From contig SVND01000019.1 of NCBI GenBank assembly GCA_015067075.1, positions 1 through 45,351 on the forward strand: a stretch of DNA of 45,351 bases, written 5' to 3'. The stretch is from Oscillospiraceae bacterium (GTDB lineage: Bacteria > Bacillota > Clostridia > Oscillospirales > SIG530). How positions within the stretch are numbered: the stretch's first letter is position 1; each line of letters begins with the position of its first letter. Below are positions 24,498 to 33,407 of this stretch, in pieces. The position numbers were made by a program, and so were the translations under genes. The notes beneath the pieces were generated by a model. That model had not been told where the DNA came from. It saw only the letters and a list, made by a program, of their open reading frames with translations, and did no database searches.

Positions 24498-26201
24498 ATG
24501 AAAACGGTACACATTGATTCATACTTAAAATACGCTGACGGCACAAATATAACGCCTTGCGTCGTAAAAGCCATCGAAGAACTTAAGGCAAACGGCGGCG
24601 GCACGCTTGTTTTCGACAAAAAGACGTATTTTTTCAAGGAAAGCGGCTCTGTAAAGCACGTTTGCAACGTATCAAACAATTCCCACGGTGAAAAATCAGT
24701 TATTTTCCCCATTATCAACGCCTCTGACATTACCATCGACGGCGGCGGTGCAACTTTCCTTTTCAGCGGCGGCATCTTCCCCGTTGCAGGCGACGGCTCA
24801 AAGAACGTAACCGTTCAGAATTTCAACATCGCATACGATCGTCCTTTCCATACGGAAGGTCTTGTCGTTGCTAACAATGACGACGAGGATTATTTTGACA
24901 TTGCAATTGACGAGAAAAAATACCCCGTACATATCCGCGGCGACAGATTTATTGCTTATTCCGAAAATTACGAGGCGCACCCCGATATCGGCTTCCTTGT
25001 AACAGAATTTGACATCAAGCGCAAAGCCATGGCTATCGGTCACGATTATTTCTGTCTCAGAAGCGGCAAGCCCGATGAAAACAGCGATGAATTTTTCAAA
25101 AACAACTATTTTATTCCCGAGCGTTTGGAAAACGGCAACATCCGCATCCATATGCCGAACAGAACACAGCCTTACGTAGGAAGCGTTATGACGTTCCAGA
25201 ACGAAGGCAGAATGAATTGCGGTCTGTTCTTTAACCGTTGCGAAAACGTCACTCTTCGCAATATAAACATATTTGAATGCGCCGGTATGGGCGTCGTTAT
25301 GCAACGCACCCGTAATATTCTCTTAGACAAGGTCGACGTACGTCTTCGCCGCGAGGATGAGGAAGGCTACGATGCAGACCGCTGTGTTTCCATCACCGCA
25401 GACGCAACCCACTTCGTCAACTGCATGGGCAGCTTCGAGATGAAGGATTGCGAGCTTATGAATATGCTTGACGACGGCACGAATATCCATGGCGTATACA
25501 CCTTGTTTGAAAAGCGCCTTGCCTCTGATAAGCTCCTTGTAAACTATCCCAACAACAATATCGCCGCTTACAACGAGGGTGAAGCCGTTTATTTTGTTGA
25601 GCAAAGCATTATGAAGCGCACCTTTGAAGCTGTTATAACAAGCGTCGAGTTCGTTGACTATAAGCACGATATCCTTACCTTCGACAGACCGCTCCCCGAA
25701 TATATCGGCAAGGGCTTTGCAATTGAAAATCACACCGCAATGCCTGAAAGCGTTCATCTTCACGGCTGTAAAACAGGTAATAACCGTCCCCGCGGATTCC
25801 TTATTACCACTCGCGGCAAGGTTCTTATCGAAAACAACACCTTCTGCAATCCCAGCTGCGGCATAGAAATGGCGGCTGACGCTAACTTCTGGTATGAAAG
25901 CGGTCCCGCTGACGACGTTGAGATAAGAAATAATAAGTTTATCGCCTGCGGTCACCTTTGGAACGGCAACGCAATCGAAATCGTTCCCTCCGTACCGGGC
26001 GGCGAGGAAAAGTTCCACGATAAGGTCTGCATCCACCATAATGAATTCATCTCAGGCCACAAGGCTGTTTTGGGCGCACACCGCGTAAAGCATCTGTCCT
26101 ATTACGATAATGTGTACACCCATACGGATGAGTATCCCTCCTACGGCGAGCGTGCCTTGGTTACAGTTGAAAACTGCAACATTGATAAAATGTCATACTA
26201 A
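24498..26201 (+). CDS. Right-handed parallel beta-helix protein, GH110-like (putative alpha-1,3-galactosidase)
   Basis: The 567-residue protein has no signal peptide, so it is probably cytosolic. Recurrent beta-helix rungs appear as ASDITIDGGGATFLFSGG, SKNVTVQNFNIAY, CENVTLRNINIFECAGMG, TRNILLDKVDVRL, GKVLIENNTFCNPSCGIEM and DVEIRNNKFIACG. The segment CELMNMLDDGTNIHGVYTLF resembles the acidic 'DD.xNxHGxY' region of GH110 alpha-1,3-galactosidases. Catalytic assignment is inference, since pectate-lyase-like folds share the rungs. It starts at ATG 24498 behind GAGGAG and probably shares a transcript with the U32 gene. A terminator follows. Confidence 0.7.
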   Translation: MKTVHIDSYLKYADGTNITPCVVKAIEELKANGGGTLVFDKKTYFFKESGSVKHVCNVSNNSHGEKSVIFPIINASDITIDGGGATFLFSGGIFPVAGDGSKNVTVQNFNIAYDRPFHTEGLVVANNDDEDYFDIAIDEKKYPVHIRGDRFIAYSENYEAHPDIGFLVTEFDIKRKAMAIGHDYFCLRSGKPDENSDEFFKNNYFIPERLENGNIRIHMPNRTQPYVGSVMTFQNEGRMNCGLFFNRCENVTLRNINIFECAGMGVVMQRTRNILLDKVDVRLRREDEEGYDADRCVSITADATHFVNCMGSFEMKDCELMNMLDDGTNIHGVYTLFEKRLASDKLLVNYPNNNIAAYNEGEAVYFVEQSIMKRTFEAVITSVEFVDYKHDILTFDRPLPEYIGKGFAIENHTAMPESVHLHGCKTGNNRPRGFLITTRGKVLIENNTFCNPSCGIEMAADANFWYESGPADDVEIRNNKFIACGHLWNGNAIEIVPSVPGGEEKFHDKVCIHHNEFISGHKAVLGAHRVKHLSYYDNVYTHTDEYPSYGERALVTVENCNIDKMSY

Positions 26202-26207
26202 CAAATT

Positions 26208-26240
26208 ACAGCGCACGTTTTTGTGCGCTGTTTTTGTTTT
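26208..26240 (+). terminator. Terminator of the U32/beta-helix transcript
   Basis: The 9-bp stem ACAGCGCAC/GTGCGCTGT (26208-26216 with 26223-26231) is followed by TTTTGTTTT. Confidence 0.85.
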
Positions 26241-26278
26241 ATATAAAAACGGAGACAGCCTAAAAGCCGTCTCCGTTT
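26241..26278 (-). terminator. Terminator of the GLUG-repeat gene
   Basis: The 10-bp stem AAACGGAGAC/GTCTCCGTTT (26247-26256 with 26269-26278) is followed on the minus strand by TTTTTATAT. It lies 4 nt past the stop codon at 26283. Confidence 0.85.
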
Positions 26279-26282
26279 AATA

Positions 26283-29200
26283 TTATACTTGTGTAATCTT
26301 CTTAAGCACGGCGAGAATATCATTGATGTTAAACGAATCGTTACCGTCAACGTCATTCAGCGACGATACTTCTTCAGCATCTGATACCATCTTAAGCAGA
26401 CCGAGAACATCGTTGATATTTACCTGAAGGTCAAAGTTTACGTCACCGACATCAACCTGAACTATGGCATATACGCCGCCTTCTTCAGCCGTGAAGCTTA
26501 TTACGTTGCCAACAGATGCACGAGAAACAAGGGCAAATGTGGATGCTGCCATATCGATTTCATATGGAACAGGCGTGTATTCACCCGTCTCTGTGTTGAC
26601 CTTGTACATAGCTGTACGTTCTGCATCAAATTCTTCAGGCATAGGTACGCTGTAATTACCCGTCTGTTTGACATTGTATGCTACATTTTCCTTGCCCTTA
26701 AGCACAGTTGTTACAGAGCTTATTGTGTTTGAATCTGTTATTTCAGTAATATCTTCACTTACAAAAGCTCTGAGCTCGGGATAGGGATAATCAGGGTTGC
26801 CCTCCATCGTCCAGACCGTGTCAAAATCAAATCCGACAAAACTCGACTGCTGACACATTTCGGCATCGGTCAAAAGCGTACCGCCATATGTCATATCATC
26901 CGCCGCAGATGTATCGAGAATATAAACGTAGTTTACATCAACATTATTGTTCGTTTCATCAATTGCACCGATAGCAACATCCTTCGGCGTACCGTTTACT
27001 GTAACAGCACCAACGGAATAACATTTTTCGATAGTTGTCTTGTTTGCTTCTGTACCATAGCACTCTCCCACAATGCCGCCGACATTTGAACTACCGCTTA
27101 CATCTCCGCTGTTTTCACAGTTGCTTATTGTGCCACCACAATATCCCGCAATGCCGCCGACATCATAGCTACCGCTTACAGCACCGCTGTTTTCGCAGTT
27201 GCTTATTGTTATTGTGCCATAGCAATATCCCACAATGCCGCCGACATAATCATAGCTACCACTTACATCACCGCTGTTTGCACAGTCGCTTATTGTGCCA
27301 TAAAAGCAATATCCCGCAATGCCGCCGACATCATAGCCGCTACTACTTACATCGCCTCTGTTTACGCAGTTGCTTATTGTGCCATTATGGCAATATCCCA
27401 CAATGCCGCCGACACGATTGCCGCCACCGCTTACAGCACCGCTGTTTTCGCAGTTGGTTGCAAAACCACTACCCACAATGCCGCCGACAAATTCGCCGCT
27501 ACCGCTTACATTGCCGCTGTTTTCGCAGTTGGTTGCAAAACCACTACCCACAATGCCGCCGACATTATTGCCGCTACCGCTTACATTACCGCTGTTTTCG
27601 CAGTTGGTTGCACTACCACTACCCGCAATGCCGCCGACATAATCGCCGCTACCGCTTACAGCGCCGCTGTTTACGCAGTTGCTTATTGTGCCACTGCAAT
27701 CTCCCGCAATGCCGCCGACACGATAGCCGCTTACAGCACCGCCGTTTACACAATCGCTTATTGTGCCACCATCGTCGCAATATCCCACAATGCCGCCGAC
27801 ATAATTGCCACCGCGGATATAGGAATTTTCAATCGTTACGTTAGAAATTGTTCCGTCATAAACATATCCGAAAAGACCTTGATAATTTTCGTTTGTGTTA
27901 ATTAAAATACCGCTTATTGTATGTCCGTCGCCGTCGAAGCTTCCTTTAAAATTATTGGAGGAAGTACCTATCGGTGTCCATGACGTAATCTCGCCTGTAT
28001 ATGTACCGAGATATCCCTCATTTGTGCCGTCCGTTACCTTAACAAGCCCTGTATCAGGCATAAACTCGAAGGTTTCATCGTTGAGTATGATATCAGCACC
28101 AAGTTTATACGCTTTCGTCGAATAAAGCTCGCCGTCGGTATAGACCTCGCTTGTATTTACAAGTTCAGCCATTTTGAAAAGCTCTTCCGCCGTATATATC
28201 ACGAAAGGATCAGCTTCTGTACCCGTACCTTCCGTAAACGTCACACTCGGTGTGGGTGTTGCCGTGGGCGTGGGCGTTGCCGTGGGGGTCGGCGTTACAG
28301 GACCATTCCAATCGCCGTCAAACTCCACACCTATAAGCTCAGGGTACGGATAATCAGGATTACCATCCATCGTCCAGACTGTTTCGAAATCAAATCCCAC
28401 AAAGCTTGCCTGCTGACGCATCTCAGCATCGGTCAAAAGCGTGCCGCCGTAGGTAGTGTTATCTTCCGCCGATGTGTCGAGGATATAGATGTAGTCAACA
28501 TTGACATAGTCATTTGTGTTTATATATCCTATTGCACAATCTACGACTACGCCGTCTGCCGTAATCTTGCCTATCGTGTAACATGTTGCAATAGTTACTT
28601 CATCCCCTTCAATTCCGTAGCAATTTCCCACAATGCCACCAACACAGTAGCTATAGTGATCATTACCACCACCTACATCTCCTCTATTTAAGCAGTTACT
28701 TATTGTTGCACCAGCGTCACAACCTCCTGCAATTCCGCCGATAGAATAGTCACCGATTACATTGCCGATGTTTGTGCAGTTGGTTATTTCTCCATCGGCA
28801 CAATATCCTACAATGCCACCGACATCTTCGACGCCACTTATATTGCCGATGCTTGTGCAGTAGCTTATTGTTATACCTTCGCTGACTCCCGCAATTCCTC
28901 CAATTGTACTACTTCCGCTTATATCGCCACTATTGTTGCAGTTACTTATTGTAGTACCTCCACCACAAATTCCCACCATTCCGCCGATAGAATAGCCGCC
29001 GCTTACATTTCCGATGTTTGTGCAATTACTTATTGTTACATAATAGCACACTCCCACTATACCGCCGACCCCGTCACTACCGCTTATATTGCCGCTATTT
29101 GCGCAGTTGGTTATTTCTCCATCGGCACAATATCCTACAATGCCACCCGCCATGTATCTACTGCTTATATTGCCGCTATTTATGCAGTTGCTTATTGCTC

Positions 29201-30371
29201 CACCAAGACAATCTCCTACAATGCCACCGACCCTGTCACCACCGCTTATATTGCCACTATTGTTGCAGTTGCCTATTATGTTATATTCGCAAATTCCTAC
29301 TATGCCGCCTACATAATAGATTCCTCTTACATTACCATTGTTTGTACAGTCACTTATTGTAGTATCAATACAGCAGCCCACTATACCGCCGACATAGGTG
29401 TCACCGCTTACATTACCGATGTTTGTGCAATAGCTTATTGTAGTACCATTACACCAGCCCACAATACTACCAACAGCACCTTCCTCACCACTTACATCAC
29501 CATTGTTTGTGCAATTATTTATTGTAGTACCACTATCGCTCCAGCCTACAATACCACCGCTCCAGCCACCATTGCTAACATATCCGTTGTTTGCACAGTT
29601 GCTTATTGTTCCATCACAGCACCAACCAGCTATGCTGCCTACACAATAGTTTCCTCTTATATAAGAGCTTTCGATATTTACATTGGAAACTTCTCCACTA
29701 TCAACATATCCAAAAAGACCTTGGTTATTTTCACCAGTGTTGATATATACGCCACTCACCGTAAAATTCGCGCCGTCAAAGTTGCCTTTAAACTTCGCGT
29801 TCTCTTTTCCTATCGGCGTCCAAATATTAAGCGTGCCGTTATACGCACCTGCCGTCGTTGCCTCTTCGGATGCGTACCACTTTCCGCGTTCACTTGCAGT
29901 TTCGTCAAAAACTGTATTTTCGCCGCTACTGTCACCACATGTACCCGTTCCGAGATATGCAACATTCGTGCCATCCGTTACCTTGACAAGTCCTGTATCC
30001 GGCATAAACTCAAAGGTTTCGTCGTTGAGCATAATATCTGCGCCGAGCTTATATGCCTTTGTTGCATAGAGAGCACCGTCGATATCCTCCGCACCTGTGT
30101 TTACAAGCTCCGACAAAAGTGCAAGCTGCTCCGCTGTTTTGATAATATACGGATCAGCTTCCGTGCCGCTTCCGCTTTCGAAACTTTCAGCTACACTGCC
30201 GTCCCAGACATCGGCAGTATTTACGCTTGCCTTCGGTGCATCTGCCAAGACTTTTTCCGCCACAAGCTGGGCATCCGTTTCAAGCTCTTCCGCCATTACA
30301 TTTATGGGCAAGCAAGTAAGTATCATCATGATTGCCAAGAGCTTTGCAATAGTCTTCTTAAAAGATTCCAT
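26283..30371 (-). CDS. Giant secreted GLUG-repeat protein with dockerin-like C-terminus
   Basis: The 1362-residue protein starts at ATG 30371 with an AAGGGG Shine-Dalgarno and a signal peptide (residues 1-27, ending INVMAEE). It is built as two similar halves. Each begins with GTEADP.(I/F).(I)..TAE(Q/E)L and ADI(M/I)LNDETFEFMPDTG, then runs into short repeats of the type VGGIVGYC..GTISNC.NSG.VSG. I count about 13 units in the first half and 10 in the second. A TP-rich linker (PTPTATPTPTATPTPS) separates the halves. Near the end a non-repeated domain precedes a dockerin-like pair of segments (DVNFDLQVNINDVLGLLKMV and DVDGNDSFNINDILAVLKKI). Dockerins normally bind cohesins in cellulosome-type assemblies; no cohesin is encoded here. 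Function is likely surface adhesion or polysaccharide binding (inference). Confidence 0.85.
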   Translation of the reverse strand: MESFKKTIAKLLAIMMILTCLPINVMAEELETDAQLVAEKVLADAPKASVNTADVWDGSVAESFESGSGTEADPYIIKTAEQLALLSELVNTGAEDIDGALYATKAYKLGADIMLNDETFEFMPDTGLVKVTDGTNVAYLGTGTCGDSSGENTVFDETASERGKWYASEEATTAGAYNGTLNIWTPIGKENAKFKGNFDGANFTVSGVYINTGENNQGLFGYVDSGEVSNVNIESSYIRGNYCVGSIAGWCCDGTISNCANNGYVSNGGWSGGIVGWSDSGTTINNCTNNGDVSGEEGAVGSIVGWCNGTTISYCTNIGNVSGDTYVGGIVGCCIDTTISDCTNNGNVRGIYYVGGIVGICEYNIIGNCNNSGNISGGDRVGGIVGDCLGGAISNCINSGNISSRYMAGGIVGYCADGEITNCANSGNISGSDGVGGIVGVCYYVTISNCTNIGNVSGGYSIGGMVGICGGGTTISNCNNSGDISGSSTIGGIAGVSEGITISYCTSIGNISGVEDVGGIVGYCADGEITNCTNIGNVIGDYSIGGIAGGCDAGATISNCLNRGDVGGGNDHYSYCVGGIVGNCYGIEGDEVTIATCYTIGKITADGVVVDCAIGYINTNDYVNVDYIYILDTSAEDNTTYGGTLLTDAEMRQQASFVGFDFETVWTMDGNPDYPYPELIGVEFDGDWNGPVTPTPTATPTPTATPTPSVTFTEGTGTEADPFVIYTAEELFKMAELVNTSEVYTDGELYSTKAYKLGADIILNDETFEFMPDTGLVKVTDGTNEGYLGTYTGEITSWTPIGTSSNNFKGSFDGDGHTISGILINTNENYQGLFGYVYDGTISNVTIENSYIRGGNYVGGIVGYCDDGGTISDCVNGGAVSGYRVGGIAGDCSGTISNCVNSGAVSGSGDYVGGIAGSGSATNCENSGNVSGSGNNVGGIVGSGFATNCENSGNVSGSGEFVGGIVGSGFATNCENSGAVSGGGNRVGGIVGYCHNGTISNCVNRGDVSSSGYDVGGIAGYCFYGTISDCANSGDVSGSYDYVGGIVGYCYGTITISNCENSGAVSGSYDVGGIAGYCGGTISNCENSGDVSGSSNVGGIVGECYGTEANKTTIEKCYSVGAVTVNGTPKDVAIGAIDETNNNVDVNYVYILDTSAADDMTYGGTLLTDAEMCQQSSFVGFDFDTVWTMEGNPDYPYPELRAFVSEDITEITDSNTISSVTTVLKGKENVAYNVKQTGNYSVPMPEEFDAERTAMYKVNTETGEYTPVPYEIDMAASTFALVSRASVGNVISFTAEEGGVYAIVQVDVGDVNFDLQVNINDVLGLLKMVSDAEEVSSLNDVDGNDSFNINDILAVLKKITQV
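27050..27815 (-). repeat. GLUG tandem repeat block 2 (second half of the protein)
   Basis: About ten imperfect units of roughly 60-80 bp encode VGGI(V/A)G..., with the recurring plus-strand words AATGCCGCCGACA and CCGCTGTTTTCGCAGTTG. Three adjacent units (27440-27640) are almost identical at the DNA level (encoding VGGIVGSGFATNCENSGNVS), which suggests recent duplication. This is coding sequence, not a CRISPR. Confidence 0.85.
28610..29665 (-). repeat. GLUG tandem repeat block 1 (first half of the protein)
   Basis: About thirteen more diverged units of roughly 75-85 bp encode VGGIVG.C..(T/A)ISNC.N.GN(I/V)SG. The units differ more from each other than those of block 2, so this block appears older or under stronger diversification. 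Confidence 0.8.
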
Positions 30372-30427
30372 TTTCCATTCCCCTTTATTTATTATATTTT
30401 ATAATTATACGCGCAATGTATAATATG

Positions 30428-30456
30428 ATTATACAGCCAAAGCGCCCATATGTCAA
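30428..30456 (-). promoter_or_regulatory. Promoter of the GLUG-repeat gene
   Basis: The minus strand reads TTGACA (30456-30451), a 17-nt spacer, then TATAAT (30433-30428), a full consensus match. A second TATAAT lies closer to the gene at about 30404-30409. Confidence 0.75.
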
Positions 30457-30516
30457 CACTTATATTATCAATTTGTAAAAAATTATATTAATTCATTATG
30501 CAAAATCTTGTATTTC

Positions 30517-30555
30517 AAAAAAGGTGCCTGCGGAACATCCGTAAGCACCTTTTTT
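30517..30555 (-). terminator. Terminator of the hydrolase-GH2 operon
   Basis: The 11-bp stem AAAAAAGGTGC/GCACCTTTTTT (30517-30527 with 30545-30555) lies just past the GH2 stop codon at 30561, with A/T tracts on both sides. Confidence 0.85.
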
Positions 30556-30560
30556 GCACG

Positions 30561-32291
30561 TTATTTTAAGTTTTCCTCAAATCTTTTTTCAAGCTTTTTT
30601 GCCAGTGTTTTCATTCTTTCCGCATTCACCTTAAGCACCTTGCGGTCGTATGTCAAAAGTCCGTTCGTTTCGTCCTCAACGTCGCTTACCTGCGTCAGCA
30701 CAGCCGCGCAAAGCCCTTGATCTATTGCAGACGCTACCTCGTTCTCATACAGCTTGATAAGTTCATCTTCAAAAGCTTTTTGCTCCGTAAAAAACCTGTA
30801 TCCGTATGTTTTATCAAGATTAAAGGAATGTCCCTCCACCTTATAGGAGTAGCCGCCGAATTCCGACAGCACCATAGGTCTTTCCTTAACACTTTTCAGC
30901 TTTACGGGCTTAAAATAAATATGATCGCTTTCAACGTCCGTCCATTTCGTCTTAAACCAGCCCGACGTCGTGTCATAAACACGCGTCCCATCCCATTTTT
31001 TCATAAGCTCATAGCATTTTTTCTCCTCAAACTGTCCCCAGCCCTCGTTGAAGATCGTATAGTAACAAACGCACGGATGGTTATATAAATTGTCGATTAT
31101 CCCTTTCGACGTTTTCAAAAACTCTTCACGCCTTCTTTTCGTCACCCTATGGCTTATTCCACGGCGCAAAAATACTGTCGGAAGTGCCGTATCTATAAAA
31201 AAGCTGTATTTCCCGCTGTTTATCATATCCTGAAAAACTATCATTCCATGCTTGTCGCAGTAATAGTAAAACAGCTCGGGTTCCAGCTTAATATGCTTTC
31301 TCAGCATATTAAAGCCGCATTTTTTCATCATGATTACGTCATTTTCGAAGCCTTTTTCCGTAGCAGGCAGAAAAATTCCGTCGCTGAAATAGCCCTGATC
31401 CAAAAGCCCGTTAAAAAACACGGGCTTTCCATTAAGGCAAATATACGATTTTCCGTTTTTGCTTTCCACGGAAATTGTTCTGAGGGCAAAATACGAATTC
31501 AGTTTATCTTCGCCGCATATCAAGGTGAACTCATAAAGATACGGATCGTCAGGCGACCACAAATGAGGCTCGTCTATTTTAAGCTCAAATTCATTTCCCG
31601 CAAAGCTGTATTCACGTTCGCCTTGCTCCGTGTTCACAATAAGCTTCTTTTCTTTCGCTCCGCCTTCAACCTCAATCTTAACGCTTTCAAGACTCGGTGT
31701 CATGCGCAAGCTACGCACATACTCCGTCGGCACGCTTTCAAGCCACACCGTTTGCCATATCCCGCTTGTTTTCGTGTACCACATTCCGCCGCGCTTGTTG
31801 CTCTGTTTTCCATAGGGAAGCTCCATATCCAGCGCGTCTGTCGCCGTGACCAAAATCGTATTTTCACCATCAGTAACAGCATCGGTTATATCAAAGGAAA
31901 ACGGAAGATATCCGCCCACGTTTTCGCCAACTCTCGTGCCGTTTACGTAGATCTCACAGCGCTGATCAACAGCACCGAAATGCAAAATCACCCTGCCTTT
32001 GTTAAACCCTTCGGGCAAAGCAAAGCTTCGGCTGTATATCATCACATCTTCTTTGCCAACTTCACGCATAGCGCCCGAAATTCTGCTTTCAGGGGGAAAA
32101 GGCACTGTTATTTCCCCTGAAAAAACTGATTTTCCATTGTTTTTAAGCTCAAATTGCCATTTTCCGTTCAGGCAAAGGTATGATTCTCTTTTCATCTGCG
32201 CTCGCGGATATTCAGAAAACGGCACATCCGCTTTTTTCATTTCCGCTTCAAACTCTGTTTCAAGGGCAACCGTGCGCACTTTATTTTCCAC
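30561..32291 (-). CDS. Glycoside hydrolase family 2 enzyme (beta-galactosidase/beta-glucuronidase-like)
   Basis: This retaining beta-glycosidase has 576 residues and is shorter than LacZ, close to GUS-like GH2 enzymes. Domain order: N-terminal sugar-binding jelly roll (LCLNGKWQFELKNNG, YVNGTRVGENVGGYLPFSFD), a beta-sandwich, then a TIM barrel. The acid/base is Glu416 in TIFNEGWGQF and the nucleophile Glu477 in VLSEFGGYSY. There is no signal peptide, so it acts on imported oligosaccharides. It starts with GTG 32291 behind AGAGG, overlapping the hydrolase gene by 11 nt. The exact sugar is not determined. Confidence 0.92.
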   Translation of the reverse strand: MENKVRTVALETEFEAEMKKADVPFSEYPRAQMKRESYLCLNGKWQFELKNNGKSVFSGEITVPFPPESRISGAMREVGKEDVMIYSRSFALPEGFNKGRVILHFGAVDQRCEIYVNGTRVGENVGGYLPFSFDITDAVTDGENTILVTATDALDMELPYGKQSNKRGGMWYTKTSGIWQTVWLESVPTEYVRSLRMTPSLESVKIEVEGGAKEKKLIVNTEQGEREYSFAGNEFELKIDEPHLWSPDDPYLYEFTLICGEDKLNSYFALRTISVESKNGKSYICLNGKPVFFNGLLDQGYFSDGIFLPATEKGFENDVIMMKKCGFNMLRKHIKLEPELFYYYCDKHGMIVFQDMINSGKYSFFIDTALPTVFLRRGISHRVTKRRREEFLKTSKGIIDNLYNHPCVCYYTIFNEGWGQFEEKKCYELMKKWDGTRVYDTTSGWFKTKWTDVESDHIYFKPVKLKSVKERPMVLSEFGGYSYKVEGHSFNLDKTYGYRFFTEQKAFEDELIKLYENEVASAIDQGLCAAVLTQVSDVEDETNGLLTYDRKVLKVNAERMKTLAKKLEKRFEENLK

Positions 32292-33279
32292 AAGCTATTC
32301 CTCTTTCCGTCAAAATATCACCTTCATAAACGTATGTATCAAGCCCTATCTTCGTGGAAAACTCCGCTACCTTTTCAAGATACAGCTTTCCGTCAACGAG
32401 ATAGCTCATTCCATGCTCCGCATTCGGTATAGTAACGACAGCCTTTTCCGACACGCACGCATCGTAATTTTCATAGCTCATTTCGCAGGGAACAAACCCA
32501 TCCTTTTCGCCATGAAAAAGTATGACGGGTATCTTACTTGATGCCACCGCTTTTTTCGGTGTCAAGCTTTCAAGGTCAAATTTTCCGTAAAGCCTTGCAC
32601 CAAGCACGACAAACGGGTACAATATATCGGCAGGCAGCTTCATTTCGCAGATAACCTTTTTGATAATATCCCGTGCGCTCGTATAGCCGCAATCGGCAAG
32701 CACGCATACAACGCTTTCCGGAAGCTCCCTTGCCGTCGCCATCATCACGGTCGAAGCGCCCATGGATATGCCCGAAAGAATTATTTTTCTATCATTTCCG
32801 AAGCGCTCCGCCGCATATTTTGCCCAAGATGCGCAGTCAATACTCTCGTTCACACCAAAGGTTATCACATTTCCGCCGCTTCTTCCATTTCCGCGCTGGT
32901 CCGTTATGATAACGCTTCTGCCGAGCTTAAAGCATCTTTCAACTCCTCCGCAAAGGTCGCGCTCCGCGCTTCCCCTGTAGCCGTGGAACATTATTTCCAT
33001 CGGTGAATCCGGGGAAAACTCATAATATTTACCGTAGAGCTTAAGTCCGTCAAAGGATGTAATAGTTATCTCTTCATATTTGATCTTACTTACCTTTTCC
33101 GTCCAATTTTTCATCACATCTGCGTATTTTGCGTATATTTCACCCATGGGTAAAACACTGCTGCTGCCGCGTTTATCTCTTTTAGAGTAAAACGCCATAC
33201 GAAAGCATATATATGCAACAAGCAAAGCAAGACACACTATGCCTGCCAAAATACAAATAAGGACTAAAAACAGTTTCAT
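32281..33279 (-). CDS. Membrane-anchored alpha/beta hydrolase
   Basis: From ATG 33279 (332 residues; a GTG three codons earlier is possible) an N-terminal membrane helix (LVLICILAGIVCLALLVAYI) is followed by an alpha/beta-hydrolase core. The nucleophile elbow is LSGISMGAST, the oxyanion region MEIMFHGYRGSAERD, the acid DGFVPCEMS and the histidine NAEHGMSYL. This resembles the BEM46/YqkD-type family of serine hydrolases. It is likely an esterase or deacetylase; coupling to the GH2 gene (11-nt overlap) suggests removal of acyl groups from glycans (inference). Confidence 0.85.
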   Translation of the reverse strand: MKLFLVLICILAGIVCLALLVAYICFRMAFYSKRDKRGSSSVLPMGEIYAKYADVMKNWTEKVSKIKYEEITITSFDGLKLYGKYYEFSPDSPMEIMFHGYRGSAERDLCGGVERCFKLGRSVIITDQRGNGRSGGNVITFGVNESIDCASWAKYAAERFGNDRKIILSGISMGASTVMMATARELPESVVCVLADCGYTSARDIIKKVICEMKLPADILYPFVVLGARLYGKFDLESLTPKKAVASSKIPVILFHGEKDGFVPCEMSYENYDACVSEKAVVTIPNAEHGMSYLVDGKLYLEKVAEFSTKIGLDTYVYEGDILTERGIACGK

Positions 33280-33306
33280 TAAAACCACTCCGTTTCTATT
33301 TTTATA

Positions 33307-33335
33307 ATTATATCATTTTACACCTCATAATTCAA
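33307..33335 (-). promoter_or_regulatory. Promoter of the hydrolase-GH2 operon
   Basis: The minus strand reads TTGAAT (33335-33330), a 17-nt spacer, then TATAAT (33312-33307). It is back-to-back with the plus-strand plsC promoter, with only 17 nt between the two -35 boxes. Confidence 0.6.
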
Positions 33336-33352
33336 GCAGTTAAATTAAATAC

Positions 33353-33381
33353 TTGCTTTTTCTATGTAAATCATGTATAAT
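33353..33381 (+). promoter_or_regulatory. Promoter of the acyltransferase gene
   Basis: TTGCTT (33353-33358), a 17-nt spacer and TATAAT (33376-33381), about 27 nt before the start codon. Confidence 0.6.
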
Positions 33382-33407
33382 GACTATAGATATAAGGGGG
33401 AGAAAAA

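Noticed and set aside
27035-27844. A 269-codon plus-strand open frame rich in Cys, Arg and His
   Set aside because: It is the antisense shadow of the GLUG repeat block; its periodicity comes from the repeats, it has no ribosome binding site, and the minus-strand protein is clearly real.
27050-29665. CRISPR-like regularly spaced repeats
   Set aside because: The 60-85-bp units vary, stay in one reading frame, encode GLUG repeats and have no cas genes.
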